Part shown: one piece after another, positions 41,686 to 51,505 of the stretch
Position numbering within the stretch: the stretch's first letter is position 1
Layout: every line of letters starts with the position of its first letter
DNA from: Comamonas denitrificans
GTDB taxonomy: Bacteria > Pseudomonadota > Gammaproteobacteria > Burkholderiales > Burkholderiaceae_C
Length of the DNA stretch: 52,609 nucleotides
Reading direction: 5' to 3'
NCBI RefSeq assembly: GCF_017368815.1
Contig: NZ_JAFNME010000022.1
Location: 1-52,609 of the forward strand
The notes under the pieces: generated by a model
Told to the model about the DNA's origin: nothing
What the model saw: the letters and a program-made list of their open reading frames with translations, nothing else
Database searches by the model: none
Translations under genes and position numbers: made by a program

Positions 41686-42294
41686 TCATAACGGCAACTT
41701 TTGTGAAATTGATAGCACCTGTGCCCGCAATTGCTCCAAAGTGATTCCGTCATTCTCGATGATCCAATCGGCCACAGCGCGGCGTGCTTCTCGTGTGGCT
41801 TGGCTGGCAATAATGCTGCGCACGGCTGATTCATCGAGCTGGCTGCGCTGCATTACACGGGTAATTTGGGTGGCTTCACTGCAATCAACGACCAAAATGG
41901 CATCTACCTGCGCGCGCCAATATGCCGATTCGACCAGCAAAGGAATATCGAGCACCACAACCTTGGCCCCCGCGTGTTCGGCTTGGGCAATTTGTGCTGC
42001 CAGGGTCGTTTGCACCAGGGGGTGGAGGATGGCTTCCAGGCGCTGGCGCTCATGGGGGTGCTCAAACACCAAATTGCGCATGGCTGCGCGATTCAGGCTG
42101 CCATCCGCAGCCATCATGTGGGGGCCAAAAGCGTCGGCAATTGCTGGCATGGCTGCGCCGCCGCTGGCTGTTAAGTTGCGAGAAACAGCATCGGCATCCA
42201 CTACCGTGGCCCCATATTCGGCCAAGAGTTGGGCAACGGTGCTTTTGCCGCTGCCAATGCCACCGGTCAGGCCGAGCTTGAAAATACCAGCCAT
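41686..42294 (-). CDS. coaE: Dephospho-CoA kinase
   Basis: CoaE carries out the last step of coenzyme A synthesis, phosphorylating the 3'-hydroxyl of dephospho-CoA. The 202-residue protein has the P-loop GLTGGIGSGKST at its N-terminus, VVDADAVSR, LVFEHPHERQRLEAILHPLV (in parts) and VVLDIPLLVES, all family landmarks. Its ATG overlaps the pilD stop codon by one base (TAATG), so translation is coupled. Confidence 0.97.
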   Translation of the reverse strand: MAGIFKLGLTGGIGSGKSTVAQLLAEYGATVVDADAVSRNLTASGGAAMPAIADAFGPHMMAADGSLNRAAMRNLVFEHPHERQRLEAILHPLVQTTLAAQIAQAEHAGAKVVVLDIPLLVESAYWRAQVDAILVVDCSEATQITRVMQRSQLDESAVRSIIASQATREARRAVADWIIENDGITLEQLRAQVLSISQKLPL

Positions 42295-43178
42295 TACAAA
42301 CCAAGCAAAGCCAAGAATTTTTGCATCATGGTTTGCGCCCCAAAAAATAGCACAGCAAAACCGGCTCCGGCCAAAAATGGCCCAAAAGGAATATATCCAC
42401 CCGGCCGCAAGCGGCTATTGATTTTTAAAGCGATGCCAATGATTGCGCCAATGACCGACGAGGCCAGCAAAATCGGCACCAAGGCCTGCCAGCCAAACCA
42501 AGCCCCCAACGCTGCGAGCAACTTAAAGTCGCCGTAACCCATGCCTTCTTTGCCAGTGGCCAATTTAAAAACCCAGTAAATACTCCACAGCGATAAATAA
42601 CCCGCAGCAGCGCCCCACACCGCATCTAGTAAATTAATTCCCGTCCAGCCCAAAGTGGTTGCCATCAAGCCCGCCCATAGCAGTGGCAAGGTCATGCTGT
42701 CGGGCAGCAGCGTGGTATCCCAATCAATCAATGCCAGGGCCAGCAAGACGGCACTAAAGCCGCACCACACCAAGGCGGCGGCAGTCGGCCCCCAATGGGC
42801 GGCATTCCAAGCAAACAATAAGGCGGTGGTGATTTCGACCAACGGGTAGCGCACACTAATGCGGTGCTGGCACTGGCTGCAGCGCCCACGCAACACCAGC
42901 CAACTGAGTACGGGAATATTTTCAAACCAGCGAATGCCGTGCCCACACTGGGGGCAGCGCGAGTGCGGGTGTGAGAGGGTCAGCGCTGGTGCCGGAGGGG
43001 TAAAGTCCTCTTGCCCTGCTTGTGCTGCCATGTGCTCGGCGCACTCGGCATCCCATTGCGCTTCCATGATTTTGGGCAAGCGGTGGATGACAACATTTAA
43101 AAAGCTACCAACCAATAAGCCCAAACAACCGAAAACAATCATCGCACCAGTGGTACCTAATGAGGCGAAGAACTCCAT
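42294..43178 (-). CDS. pilD: Type IV prepilin peptidase PilD
   Basis: PilD cleaves the leader of type IV prepilins and pseudopilins and methylates the new N-terminus. The 294-residue membrane protein has the N-terminal GSFLNVVIHRLP motif, a cytosolic zinc loop with Cys75, Cys78, Cys100 and Cys103, and the two catalytic aspartates in ALIDWDTTLLPD (Asp152) and GMGYGDFK (Asp217). It has about eight helices. Its ATG overlaps the pilC stop (TAATG). No pilin gene lies in the window. Confidence 0.97.
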   Translation of the reverse strand: MEFFASLGTTGAMIVFGCLGLLVGSFLNVVIHRLPKIMEAQWDAECAEHMAAQAGQEDFTPPAPALTLSHPHSRCPQCGHGIRWFENIPVLSWLVLRGRCSQCQHRISVRYPLVEITTALLFAWNAAHWGPTAAALVWCGFSAVLLALALIDWDTTLLPDSMTLPLLWAGLMATTLGWTGINLLDAVWGAAAGYLSLWSIYWVFKLATGKEGMGYGDFKLLAALGAWFGWQALVPILLASSVIGAIIGIALKINSRLRPGGYIPFGPFLAGAGFAVLFFGAQTMMQKFLALLGL

Positions 43179-44392
43179 TAAACCACCTGGCCGAGTTTAA
43201 AGATGGGCAGGTACATAGAGACAACAATGCCGCCAATAATAGTTCCCAAGAAAACGATAATAATCGGCTCCATCAGGCTGGATAAGCCTGCGACCATTTC
43301 ATCTACTTCGGCTTCATAAAAATCAGCAGCTTTGCCTAGCATGTGGTCAATAGCGCCGGATTCCTCCCCAATGGCGCACATTTGCAGCACCATACTCGGG
43401 AATACGTTGGCATCGGTCATGGCGACAGCCAAACTGGTGCCGATAGAGACGGATTTTTGAATTTTATCGGTAGCCTCTTTGTAAATAATATTGCCAGAGG
43501 CACCGCCGACAGAATCCAAGGCTTCGACCAAAGGAACGCCGGCCGCAAACATGGTGGACAGGGTGCGTGTCCAGCGGGCAATACACGATTTATCAATCAG
43601 TGCCCCAAAGACGGGTAGCTTGAGCAAGGCACGATCCATAAAAACTTGGACTTTGGGGCTGCGCTTCCACGCTTGTAGAAAAAAGTAAATACCGCCGCCC
43701 AAAATACCAAAAATCAACCACCAGTAAGTAGTAAAAAATTCACTCATCCCAATCACGAACATGGTCGGAGCAGGAAGGTCAGCGCCAAAAGAGCTAAATA
43801 CCTCTTTAAAAGCTGGAATTACGAAAAGCATAATCAAAGTCACAACCACAAAGGCTACGATAATCACCGAGATTGGGTACATCAAGGCGGATTTGATTTT
43901 GCTTTTAATCGCTTCGGTTTTTTCCATGTATGTCGCTAAGCGATCAAGCAGTGATTCTAAAATACCTGCAGATTCACCGGCTTCAACCAGATTGCAGTAC
44001 AGATCGTCAAAGTACATGGGATGGCGACGAAAGGCAATACTGAGGGATGTGCCTGTTTCTACGTCTTGCCGAATTTCGTTGAGTAACCTGGTCACGCTGG
44101 GGTTGGGGTTGCCTCGGCCAACAATGTCAAACGACTGGAGTAAGGGGACACCGGCCTTCATCATGGTGGCCATTTGACGGGTAAACAGTGCAATATCTTT
44201 GGGTTTGATTTTTTTACCCGAAGACATTTTGCGTTTTTTTATTTTTGTAACCAAAATGCCTTGGCGGCGCAAAGTATTTTGTGCCGTCGCCTCGCCTGCC
44301 GCACGCAATTCACCCTGAACAATGCGGCCTTGTCGATCCTTGCCCACCCACTCAAAAACCGATTCTTTAACTTTTATCGTTCCAGTAGCCAT
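43178..44392 (-). CDS. pilC: Type IV pilus inner membrane platform protein PilC
   Basis: PilC is the membrane platform that works with PilB in pilus extension. The 404-residue protein has the tandem T2SSF domains: the first near residues 68-190 (FTRQMATMMKAGVPLLQS, ESLLDRLATYMEK) and the second near 270-395 (WTRTLSTMFAAGVPLVEAL, EAEVDEMVAGLSSLMEP). Three membrane helices are visible. It lies 28 bp after pilB and shares a TAATG overlap with pilD. Confidence 0.97.
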   Translation of the reverse strand: MATGTIKVKESVFEWVGKDRQGRIVQGELRAAGEATAQNTLRRQGILVTKIKKRKMSSGKKIKPKDIALFTRQMATMMKAGVPLLQSFDIVGRGNPNPSVTRLLNEIRQDVETGTSLSIAFRRHPMYFDDLYCNLVEAGESAGILESLLDRLATYMEKTEAIKSKIKSALMYPISVIIVAFVVVTLIMLFVIPAFKEVFSSFGADLPAPTMFVIGMSEFFTTYWWLIFGILGGGIYFFLQAWKRSPKVQVFMDRALLKLPVFGALIDKSCIARWTRTLSTMFAAGVPLVEALDSVGGASGNIIYKEATDKIQKSVSIGTSLAVAMTDANVFPSMVLQMCAIGEESGAIDHMLGKAADFYEAEVDEMVAGLSSLMEPIIIVFLGTIIGGIVVSMYLPIFKLGQVV

Positions 44393-44420
44393 GCGTACCT
44401 CTGGTTAAGCTTTGCTTGTT

Positions 44421-46139
44421 TTATAGATTGGTGACAGCGATAACTTCTTCCAAGGAGGTTACGCCTTGTTTTACTTTGTGTAGCCCTGATTCACGCAAAG
44501 ATTTAACCCCTTCTTTGCGTGCTTGATTGGCAATTTCCAAAGCAGAACCATCTTTGAGAATAATTTCTTGCATCGCCTCGGAGATGGGCATGACTTGGTA
44601 AATACCGACCCGGCCTTTGTAGCCATTGTTGCATTCAGCACAACCTACGGGTTTATAAGGTGTCCAGCTGCCATCCAGCTCTTCTTCTTGGTAGCCCGCT
44701 TCCAAAAGGGCTTCATGTGGAATATCGACCGGTTCTTTGCACTTTTTGCAAAGCCTGCGGCCCAGCCGCTGGGCGGTAATCAATATCACACTGGATGCAA
44801 TATTAAAGGGTGCGATGCCCATATTGCGCATGCGGGTGAGGGTCGTGGGGGCATCGTTGGTGTGCAAGGTAGATAACACCAAGTGACCGGTTTGTGCAGC
44901 TTTGATAGCAATGTCGGCAGTTTCCAGATCGCGAATCTCACCCACCATGATCACGTCTGGGTCTTGGCGCAGAAAGGATTTAAGAGCGACGGCAAATGTC
45001 AGGCCCGCTTTGTCATTCACGTTCACTTGATTGACACCCGGCATGTTAATTTCGGAAGGGTCTTCTGCCGTTGAAATGTTCACCCCAGGCTTATTCAAAA
45101 GATTCAAACAGCTGTAGAGCGACACGGTTTTACCCGATCCGGTGGGGCCGGTTACTAAAATCATGCCGTAAGGGCGACTGATGGCGTTCAGAAGGCGCTC
45201 TTTTTCTTCTGGCTCATACCCTAAGGCATCAATCCCCATTTTTGCGCTGCTGGGGTCCAAAATACGAATAACGATTTTTTCGCCAAATAAAGTGGGCAGG
45301 GTAGAAACCCGAAAGTCAATGACTTTTTCCGGCCCCATTTTGAGCTTCATGCGCCCGTCTTGTGGAACCCGCTTTTCTGAAATGTCTAGGCGTGAGATAA
45401 CTTTGATGCGCGAAGCGAGCTTGTCTTTAATCGCAATGGGCGGAGCGGCGATTTCGCGCAATTCACCATCAATGCGAAAGCGAACGCGGTAATTGTGCTC
45501 ATAGGGTTCAAAGTGCAAGTCTGAAGCCCGCATATTGAAAGCATCAATCAGCATTTTGTGCAGAAATTTGACGACCGGGGCATCTTCAACATCGGAGCCA
45601 TCGGCTTCATTCTTATTTGATTCATCGACATCTTTAATGTCCTCCAGATCAAAATCTGCCGCGCTGCTGAAAGACTCCAGAGATTCGCTGGTCGTTTTGG
45701 TGATCTTATCGACCAAGGCAACCAGTTTGTCATGTTCGGCAATCAGCCAATCGACCCCTACCTGCGCGGTAAATTTGATTTTTTCAGCGGCTTCTTTATT
45801 GGTGGGGTCGGCGGTAGCGATCACCAAGCGGCTGCCGCGTTTGGCCAAGGGCAGCACTTTGTAGCTGGCGCACAGCTTGCCGTCGAGCAGGTCTTTCGGG
45901 ATGCGGTTGATATCCAGGGCTTGCACGTCCACCAAGGGGATGCCAAAAATCCCAGAAACATGGTGGGCCAGATCGGCTGCCGAAAGCACGCCGGATGCGA
46001 CCAGTTGAGAGGCAAAACTGGTTTTGTTGGCCAAGGCTTTTTGGGAAAGTTCTTCGCCAGCGGCAGCCGAGAGCTTGCCCGCAGCAATCAAGGCACGGGC
46101 CAAGCCAGCGAGAGGGGGAGGTGTTGTCGTCGTTGTCAT
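44421..46139 (-). CDS. pilB: Type IV pilus assembly ATPase PilB
   Basis: PilB is the hexameric ATPase that powers pilus extension. The 572-residue protein has an N-terminal MshEN-type domain (residues about 40-140), Walker A GPTGSGKT at 331-338, the Asp box AEDPSEI near 358, Walker B PDVIMVGEIRD at 394-404, the His box STLHTNDAPTT and a zinc motif with Cys464, Cys467, Cys500 and Cys503. Everything needed for activity is present. It starts the pilBCD-coaE-zapD-yacG group; the start is the ATG at 46139 (MTTTTTPPP). Confidence 0.97.
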   Translation of the reverse strand: MTTTTTPPPLAGLARALIAAGKLSAAAGEELSQKALANKTSFASQLVASGVLSAADLAHHVSGIFGIPLVDVQALDINRIPKDLLDGKLCASYKVLPLAKRGSRLVIATADPTNKEAAEKIKFTAQVGVDWLIAEHDKLVALVDKITKTTSESLESFSSAADFDLEDIKDVDESNKNEADGSDVEDAPVVKFLHKMLIDAFNMRASDLHFEPYEHNYRVRFRIDGELREIAAPPIAIKDKLASRIKVISRLDISEKRVPQDGRMKLKMGPEKVIDFRVSTLPTLFGEKIVIRILDPSSAKMGIDALGYEPEEKERLLNAISRPYGMILVTGPTGSGKTVSLYSCLNLLNKPGVNISTAEDPSEINMPGVNQVNVNDKAGLTFAVALKSFLRQDPDVIMVGEIRDLETADIAIKAAQTGHLVLSTLHTNDAPTTLTRMRNMGIAPFNIASSVILITAQRLGRRLCKKCKEPVDIPHEALLEAGYQEEELDGSWTPYKPVGCAECNNGYKGRVGIYQVMPISEAMQEIILKDGSALEIANQARKEGVKSLRESGLHKVKQGVTSLEEVIAVTNL

Positions 46140-46256
46140 TGCGGTGCAGATGAGCCTGTGAAAAGCGCAGAACAGCTGTCTATCATCGGCAATAGCATAG
46201 CCGGTGTGTGGCCATTTTCAGGCGCACGCCGACCGGGATGCGACGGCGAACCAACA

Positions 46257-47057
46257 CTAAGCGGTGTTTTCAGCGCTTATGGGCTTTTCAGGGGCGGCAA
46301 AACAGTCGCGAAATGTAAACACGATCGAGGTGAACAGCATGGCGGCCAAGGCCATGGCCGCAGCGATCATGAGTGCCATGGCGATATGCCCTACGACCAA
46401 CGAGAGCAGGCCGGTGACCAAGGTGAGCACCGCTGCCACCAGTAAAAACAGCGTCACCCACCCCACGCCAAACATGAAAAAAGCCCCGATATTGCGGGTG
46501 CAGGCCACGATGCTGAAAAACATGGCTTTGAACGCCGGCAGGTTGTGCCAGTGCACCAACGCCGGGGCGTGCCAAAAAAGAAAAGACAGGGGCAGGTAGA
46601 GCAAGCAGGCGGTCCACATGGCGGCTTGGAAGCTGGCGCTTTGCGCCAGCTCTTGGCTCAGTGGGGCCAGCCCCAAATACACCCGGGCGAACTCGCCGCC
46701 ATCGACCAGGCTGGACAGGAACATCACCAGGCCAAACCCCACGGCGTAGCAAGCGCCCAGCGTGGCCAAGGCGGCCAGGCGCTCTTTGCCTTGGCGCAGG
46801 ATGTGCCAGATCAAGACCGGGGTGGGAACCCGGTTGCTCCACACTTCGGCAGCGGCCACCATCATGATGAGGGAGAAGGTGGGCAGCAAGGTCAGTGCCA
46901 AAATGGTGCCGACAATGGGCAGGGCGCTGATGAGCGACATCCCGGCCATGCACAGAAAAAACAAAGCGGCCAAAGCGATGGGTTGGCGCCAAAAAGTGCG
47001 CACGCCCAATTTGACCCATTCCAGGCCCATGCGGGGTTTAACGAGTTGAAGTTGCAT
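46257..47057 (-). CDS. BPSS1780-like integral membrane protein
   Basis: The 266-residue protein has about six transmembrane helices and no known catalytic motif. It starts MQLQLVKPRMGLEWVKLGVRTF and contains PTPVLIWHILRQGKERLAAL, FWHAPALVHWHNLPAFKAMFFS (in parts) and an RNIGAFFMFG segment. This layout matches a family common in Burkholderiales that is annotated after Burkholderia BPSS1780. Function is unknown. It begins 9 bp after the thrB stop codon, so it is probably cotranscribed with thrB. Confidence 0.82.
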   Translation of the reverse strand: MQLQLVKPRMGLEWVKLGVRTFWRQPIALAALFFLCMAGMSLISALPIVGTILALTLLPTFSLIMMVAAAEVWSNRVPTPVLIWHILRQGKERLAALATLGACYAVGFGLVMFLSSLVDGGEFARVYLGLAPLSQELAQSASFQAAMWTACLLYLPLSFLFWHAPALVHWHNLPAFKAMFFSIVACTRNIGAFFMFGVGWVTLFLLVAAVLTLVTGLLSLVVGHIAMALMIAAAMALAAMLFTSIVFTFRDCFAAPEKPISAENTA

Positions 47058-47066
47058 GCCGTGTTT

Positions 47067-48023
47067 TTACTTCAAGCGCAGCGGCTGCGTGATGCGCGCG
47101 CGCAGCACCCGCTCAAAATGGCGCGGATCGTGGGGGGTGAGCAGGGCCGCTTCGCGTGGCAGGTGGTAATCCCACAAGCGGGAAATCCAAAACCGCAGTG
47201 CCCCGGCCCGCAGCAAATCGGGCAGCAATTGCTGCTCTGCGTCGGTCAGTGGGCGCACGGCTTGGTACGCATGCAACATCGCCTGGGCCAAATCAGCGTG
47301 GTGGCTGCCATCGGTGTGGTGGATGCACCAATCATTCAGTGCCACGCACAGGTCGAATAACCACGTATCCACTCCGGCAAAGTAAAAATCGAAAAAACCG
47401 GTGAGGGCGGTCCCCTCAAACATGACGTTGTCGCGAAAGAGGTCGGCATGCACTGGGCCACGCGGTAGGGCCGCATAGGCTGTGCTGCTCGCGATGGTGT
47501 TTTGGTGGGCCAGCTCTGCTTGCAGCAGGTGCGCGGCCTCGGTGGCCATAAAGGGCAGCACCTGGGGCACCGTGGCATTCCACCAGGGCAGGCCGCGCAA
47601 ATTGGGCTGGTGCAGGCCAAAATCTTGCCCCGCCAAATGCATGCGCGCCAGCATGTCGCCGACGGCAGCGCAATGCGCAGCATCGGGCAGCAATTGGCTG
47701 GCCCCATGCAGTTTTTGCACCACGGCGGCAGGTTTGCCACAGACGCTGTGCAAGATGGCCCCGGTGTGGCGATCGGCTTGCGGATTGGGCACGGGAATGC
47801 CCTTGGCGGCCAGATGGCGCATCAGCTCCAAATAGAACGGTAGCTGCTCGGCGGTCAAGCGCTCAAACAGCGTCAGCACCCAATGGCCTTGGGTGGTGTC
47901 TAAAAAATAATTGGTGTTCTCAATGCCGCCTTGAATGCCACGCAGGCCGGTCAGTTGGCCGAGGTTGAGGCGCTCTAGCAGAGCGCGTGCTTGGTCTTCG
48001 CTAACTTGGGTAAAAACAGCCAT
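47067..48023 (-). CDS. thrB: Homoserine kinase ThrB (aminoglycoside-kinase fold)
   Basis: ThrB phosphorylates homoserine for threonine synthesis. The 318-residue enzyme is of the APH-like type found in many proteobacteria rather than the GHMP type of E. coli. It has GGIENTNYFLDT near residue 32, LTLFERLTAEQLPFYLELM (in parts), the catalytic PRGPVHADLFRDNVMF block and GFFDFYFAGVDTWLFDLCV. The downstream order with the DUF2782 and polA genes is typical of Burkholderiales. Confidence 0.95.
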   Translation of the reverse strand: MAVFTQVSEDQARALLERLNLGQLTGLRGIQGGIENTNYFLDTTQGHWVLTLFERLTAEQLPFYLELMRHLAAKGIPVPNPQADRHTGAILHSVCGKPAAVVQKLHGASQLLPDAAHCAAVGDMLARMHLAGQDFGLHQPNLRGLPWWNATVPQVLPFMATEAAHLLQAELAHQNTIASSTAYAALPRGPVHADLFRDNVMFEGTALTGFFDFYFAGVDTWLFDLCVALNDWCIHHTDGSHHADLAQAMLHAYQAVRPLTDAEQQLLPDLLRAGALRFWISRLWDYHLPREAALLTPHDPRHFERVLRARITQPLRLK

Positions 48024-48104
48024 GGGGGAGCAACGCAGGGGGCAATGGTCAAGAAAAGCCCCGCGCGTGCAGGGCTGAGGGGCCAGAGGGGGCAGGGGGC
48101 AGGC

Positions 48105-48449
48105 TTAAAACTGCAGCGCTTTCCAGGTGCGTCGGCCATTGGTGCCGTCTTGCGCAGCATCCTTGCCGGGCTTGGACGGGGTCACTTCATAGGCAGGGAA
48201 TTTGCCGCTCTTGGGCTGCACAGTAATGTTTTTGGTTTCACCACCCACGCGCAGCTCGTTGATTTGGCTGCCTTTGTCCTCGTGGTGAATGCGCTCAATG
48301 CGCTGGTTGTGGCGGTCGTTGCCGCCGGGGGCGGCTTGTGCCGCCGGTGGCTCGGCACTGTCCGTCTGGGTAGCAGGTGTTTGGGCACAGGCCAGGCTAC
48401 TGAGGAGCAGGCTGGCAAGAAAAAATGAGGAGGAGGTGGCGGCACGCAT
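48105..48449 (-). CDS. DUF2782 exported protein
   Basis: The 114-residue protein has an N-terminal signal peptide (SSSFFLASLLLSSLACAQ). The LACA segment with its cysteine could be a lipobox, so it may be a lipoprotein. The mature part has the DUF2782 features: RHNQRIERIHHEDKGSQINE, GGETKNITVQPK and the C-terminal YEVTPSKPGKD with RTWKALQF. Function is unknown. It lies between thrB and the divergent polA, its usual place. Confidence 0.88.
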   Translation of the reverse strand: MRAATSSSFFLASLLLSSLACAQTPATQTDSAEPPAAQAAPGGNDRHNQRIERIHHEDKGSQINELRVGGETKNITVQPKSGKFPAYEVTPSKPGKDAAQDGTNGRRTWKALQF

Positions 48450-48522
48450 CCGCGCATTGTAGATGCCTTGTTTCGATGCGGCTGGGTGGGCGCGGGCACA
48501 ATTGCGGGCTATGACGCGCCTT

Positions 48523-51324
48523 ATGACATATCCCCCTACCTTGCTGCTGGTCGATGGCTCCAGCTACTTGTACCGTGCCTACCACGCCATGCCCGACTTG
48601 CGGGCCGTGCCAGGCGACCCCAGCAGCCCGGCCACGGGGGCCATCCGTGGCATGGTGAATATGCTGCAGGCGCTGACCAAAGAGCCGCAAACGGCCCAGG
48701 CGGCCTATGCCGTGTGCGTGTTCGATGCCAGCGGCCCCACCTTCCGCGATGACTGGTACCCCGACTACAAAGCCAATCGCTCGCCCATGCCCGACGACTT
48801 GCGCAGCCAGATCGACCCCATCCACGAAGTGGTGCGGCTGCTGGGCTGGAAGGTGCTGAGCGTGCCCGGTGTCGAGGCCGACGACGTGATTGCCACCTTG
48901 GCCCATATCGCGGCGGCGCAAGGGGTGCAGACCATTGTCTCCAGCGGCGACAAGGACTTGAGCCAGCTGGTCAATGCGCACATCACCATCATCGACACCA
49001 TGAGCGGCAAGCGCCGCGACGTGGCCGGGGTGGAGCAAGAATTTGGCGTACCGCCCGCGCTGATGGCCGATTACCAAGCCCTGGTGGGCGATGCGGTGGA
49101 CAACGTGCCCGGTGTGGCCAAAGTGGGCCCGAAAACGGCGGTGAAGTGGCTGCAAGAGTTTGGCAGCCTGGACGGCCTGATCGCCCAGGCGGGCAGCATC
49201 AAGGGCGTGGCCGGCAGCAACCTGCGCGAAGCCATTGCCAGCGGCCAGCTGGCCCTGAGCCGCCAACTGGTCACGATGAAGACCGATTGCGACCTGAGCG
49301 CCTATGCCCCCAGCCTGCCGGATTTGACGGATCTGAAAAAACAAGAGCTGGATACGCTTAATCTGCGCCATTTTTACGATAAATATGGCTTTAAAGGCTT
49401 GGCAAGAGCGCTTGAAGCTCCTAAAAAAGAAGCTCCCAGCGCCAGCAGCGACGACCTGTTCAGCAGCTTTGACAGCGGCGATGCCGCCAGCACCGAAGTG
49501 GCCGTGGCCGCTCAGCAGCGCGAAGTGGCCTACCACTGCATTCAAACCCAGGCGCAACTGGACGAATGGCTGGCCAAAATCCATGCCGCAGAGCTGACCG
49601 CCATCGACACCGAGACCGACAGCCTCAACGCCTTGCAGGCACAGCTGATCGGCATCTCCTTGAGCGTGCAACCGGGCGAAGCGGCCTACATTCCGCTGGG
49701 CCACGAAGGTCTGGATGCCGTGCAGCAGCTGGCGCTGGCCGACGTGCTGGCCCAGCTCAAACCCTGGCTGGAGGATGCCAGCAAGCCCAAGCTGGGCCAG
49801 CATGTCAAGTACGACCAGCACGTGCTGGCCAACCACGGCATCACCGTGCGCGGCTACCAGCACGACACCATGTTGCAAAGCTATGTGCTGGAAGTGCACC
49901 GCCCGCACGGCCTGGAGAGCCTGGCGCTGCGCCACACCAACCGCACGGGCCTGAGCTACGAAGACCTGTGCGGCAAGGGCAAAAACCAGATTCCCTTTGC
50001 CCAGGTGCCGCTGGACAAGGCCTGCGCCTACGCCTGCGAAGATGCCGACCAGACCCTGGACGTGCACCGCGTGCTGTGGCCACAAATCCAGGTGCAGCCG
50101 GGGCTGCTGCACATTTATGAACTGGAGATGGCCACCAGCGAGGCGCTGTTTCGCATGGAGCGCAACGGCGTGGCCATCGACGCGCAGGAGCTGGCCCGCC
50201 AGAGCAACGACCTGGGCACACGCATCGTCGCGCTGGAACAAGCCGCGTACGCACTGGCCGGGCAGCCATTCAACCTGGCCAGTCCCAAGCAACTGGGCGA
50301 AATCTTCTTTGACAAGCTGGGCATGCCCGTGGTGAAAAAAACGCCCACCGGCGGGCGCAGCACCGATGAGGAGGTGCTGGAAAAACTGGCCGACGACTAC
50401 CCCCTGCCCGCCAAAATCCTGGAACACCGCAGCCTGTCCAAACTGAAAAACACCTACACCGACAAGCTGGCCCACATGGCCCTGCCGCGCACCGGGCGCG
50501 TCCACACCCACTACGCGCAGGCCGTGGCCGTGACCGGGCGGCTGTCCAGCAACGAGCCCAATTTGCAAAATATTCCGGTGCGCACGCCCGAGGGGCGGCG
50601 CATTCGCCAGGCCTTCATCGCCCCGCCGGGCCGGGTGATTGCCAGCGCCGACTACAGCCAGATTGAGCTGCGCATCATGGCCCACCTGAGTGGCGACGAG
50701 GCCCTGCTGAACGCCTTCCACCAGGGCCTGGACGTACACCGCGCTACGGCAGCCGAAGTGTTTGGCGTGGCGCTGGACCAGGTCAGCAGCGAGCAGCGGC
50801 GCTTTGCCAAGGTGATCAACTTTGGCCTGATTTACGGCATGAGCAGCTACGGGCTGGCGAAAAACTTAGGCATCGACAACCAGGCCGCGGCCGCCTACAT
50901 CGACCGCTACTTTCAGCGCTACCCCGGTGTGAAACGCTATATGGACGACACCGTGGCCCTGGCCCACGCCCAGGGCTATGTGCAAACCGTGTTTGGCCGC
51001 CGCTTGTATTTGCCGGATATCAACGGCGGCAACGGCCCGCGCAAAAAAGCGGCCGAACGCGCCGCCATCAACGCCCCCATGCAGGGCACGGCGGCCGACT
51101 TGATCAAAAAAGCCATGGTCGCCGTGCAAAACCGGTTGGATGCCGCCCAGCCCGAGGTGCTGCTGATCATGCAGGTGCACGACGAACTGGTGTTTGAGCT
51201 GCCCGCCGACAAGGCCGACTGGCTGCGCCAGGAGGTGCCCGCGCTGATGGCGGGCGTGGCCCAGCTCACCGTGCCCCTGCTGGCCGAGGTGGGCGTAGGG
51301 GCCAATTGGGAGCAAGCGCATTGA
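48523..51324 (+). CDS. polA: DNA polymerase I
   Basis: Pol I fills gaps and removes RNA primers. The 933-residue protein has the 5'-3' exonuclease domain first (LLLVDGSSYLYRAYHAMP, VEADDVIATLA, SSGDKDLSQLV). The proofreading domain starts near residue 345 with AIDTETDSLN, keeping its metal-binding acids. The polymerase domain has motif A SADYSQIELRIMAHLSGDE, motif B RRFAKVINFGLIYGM and motif C MQVHDELVFEL. The ATG at 48523 matches the family N-terminus; an ATG at 48511 would add four residues. Bases about 49320-49435 have AT-rich codons unlike the rest, falling in the linker between the exonuclease domains. Confidence 0.97.
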   Translation: MTYPPTLLLVDGSSYLYRAYHAMPDLRAVPGDPSSPATGAIRGMVNMLQALTKEPQTAQAAYAVCVFDASGPTFRDDWYPDYKANRSPMPDDLRSQIDPIHEVVRLLGWKVLSVPGVEADDVIATLAHIAAAQGVQTIVSSGDKDLSQLVNAHITIIDTMSGKRRDVAGVEQEFGVPPALMADYQALVGDAVDNVPGVAKVGPKTAVKWLQEFGSLDGLIAQAGSIKGVAGSNLREAIASGQLALSRQLVTMKTDCDLSAYAPSLPDLTDLKKQELDTLNLRHFYDKYGFKGLARALEAPKKEAPSASSDDLFSSFDSGDAASTEVAVAAQQREVAYHCIQTQAQLDEWLAKIHAAELTAIDTETDSLNALQAQLIGISLSVQPGEAAYIPLGHEGLDAVQQLALADVLAQLKPWLEDASKPKLGQHVKYDQHVLANHGITVRGYQHDTMLQSYVLEVHRPHGLESLALRHTNRTGLSYEDLCGKGKNQIPFAQVPLDKACAYACEDADQTLDVHRVLWPQIQVQPGLLHIYELEMATSEALFRMERNGVAIDAQELARQSNDLGTRIVALEQAAYALAGQPFNLASPKQLGEIFFDKLGMPVVKKTPTGGRSTDEEVLEKLADDYPLPAKILEHRSLSKLKNTYTDKLAHMALPRTGRVHTHYAQAVAVTGRLSSNEPNLQNIPVRTPEGRRIRQAFIAPPGRVIASADYSQIELRIMAHLSGDEALLNAFHQGLDVHRATAAEVFGVALDQVSSEQRRFAKVINFGLIYGMSSYGLAKNLGIDNQAAAAYIDRYFQRYPGVKRYMDDTVALAHAQGYVQTVFGRRLYLPDINGGNGPRKKAAERAAINAPMQGTAADLIKKAMVAVQNRLDAAQPEVLLIMQVHDELVFELPADKADWLRQEVPALMAGVAQLTVPLLAEVGVGANWEQAH

Positions 51325-51505
51325 AAGCGCATTAGGTCAGGGCCGTGCGGGCCGTCTGCAGGCCCGCGCTGGTGGGACAATTGCGGGTTTTCTGGGGCTT
51401 GACAGCGTGTGTAGTCTGGATGTGTGGCGACTGTGCGCTGCAATGGATGCGCTATTTTTGGCGCAATTTATCCCTGAAAACATTGAAATATAAGCGAAAT
51501 TAGCA

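Noticed and set aside
48397-50739. A 780-codon open frame on the minus strand opposite polA
   Set aside because: It is antisense to the proofreading and exonuclease regions of polA and reaches into the DUF2782 gene. There is no domain, and codon use follows from the real gene.
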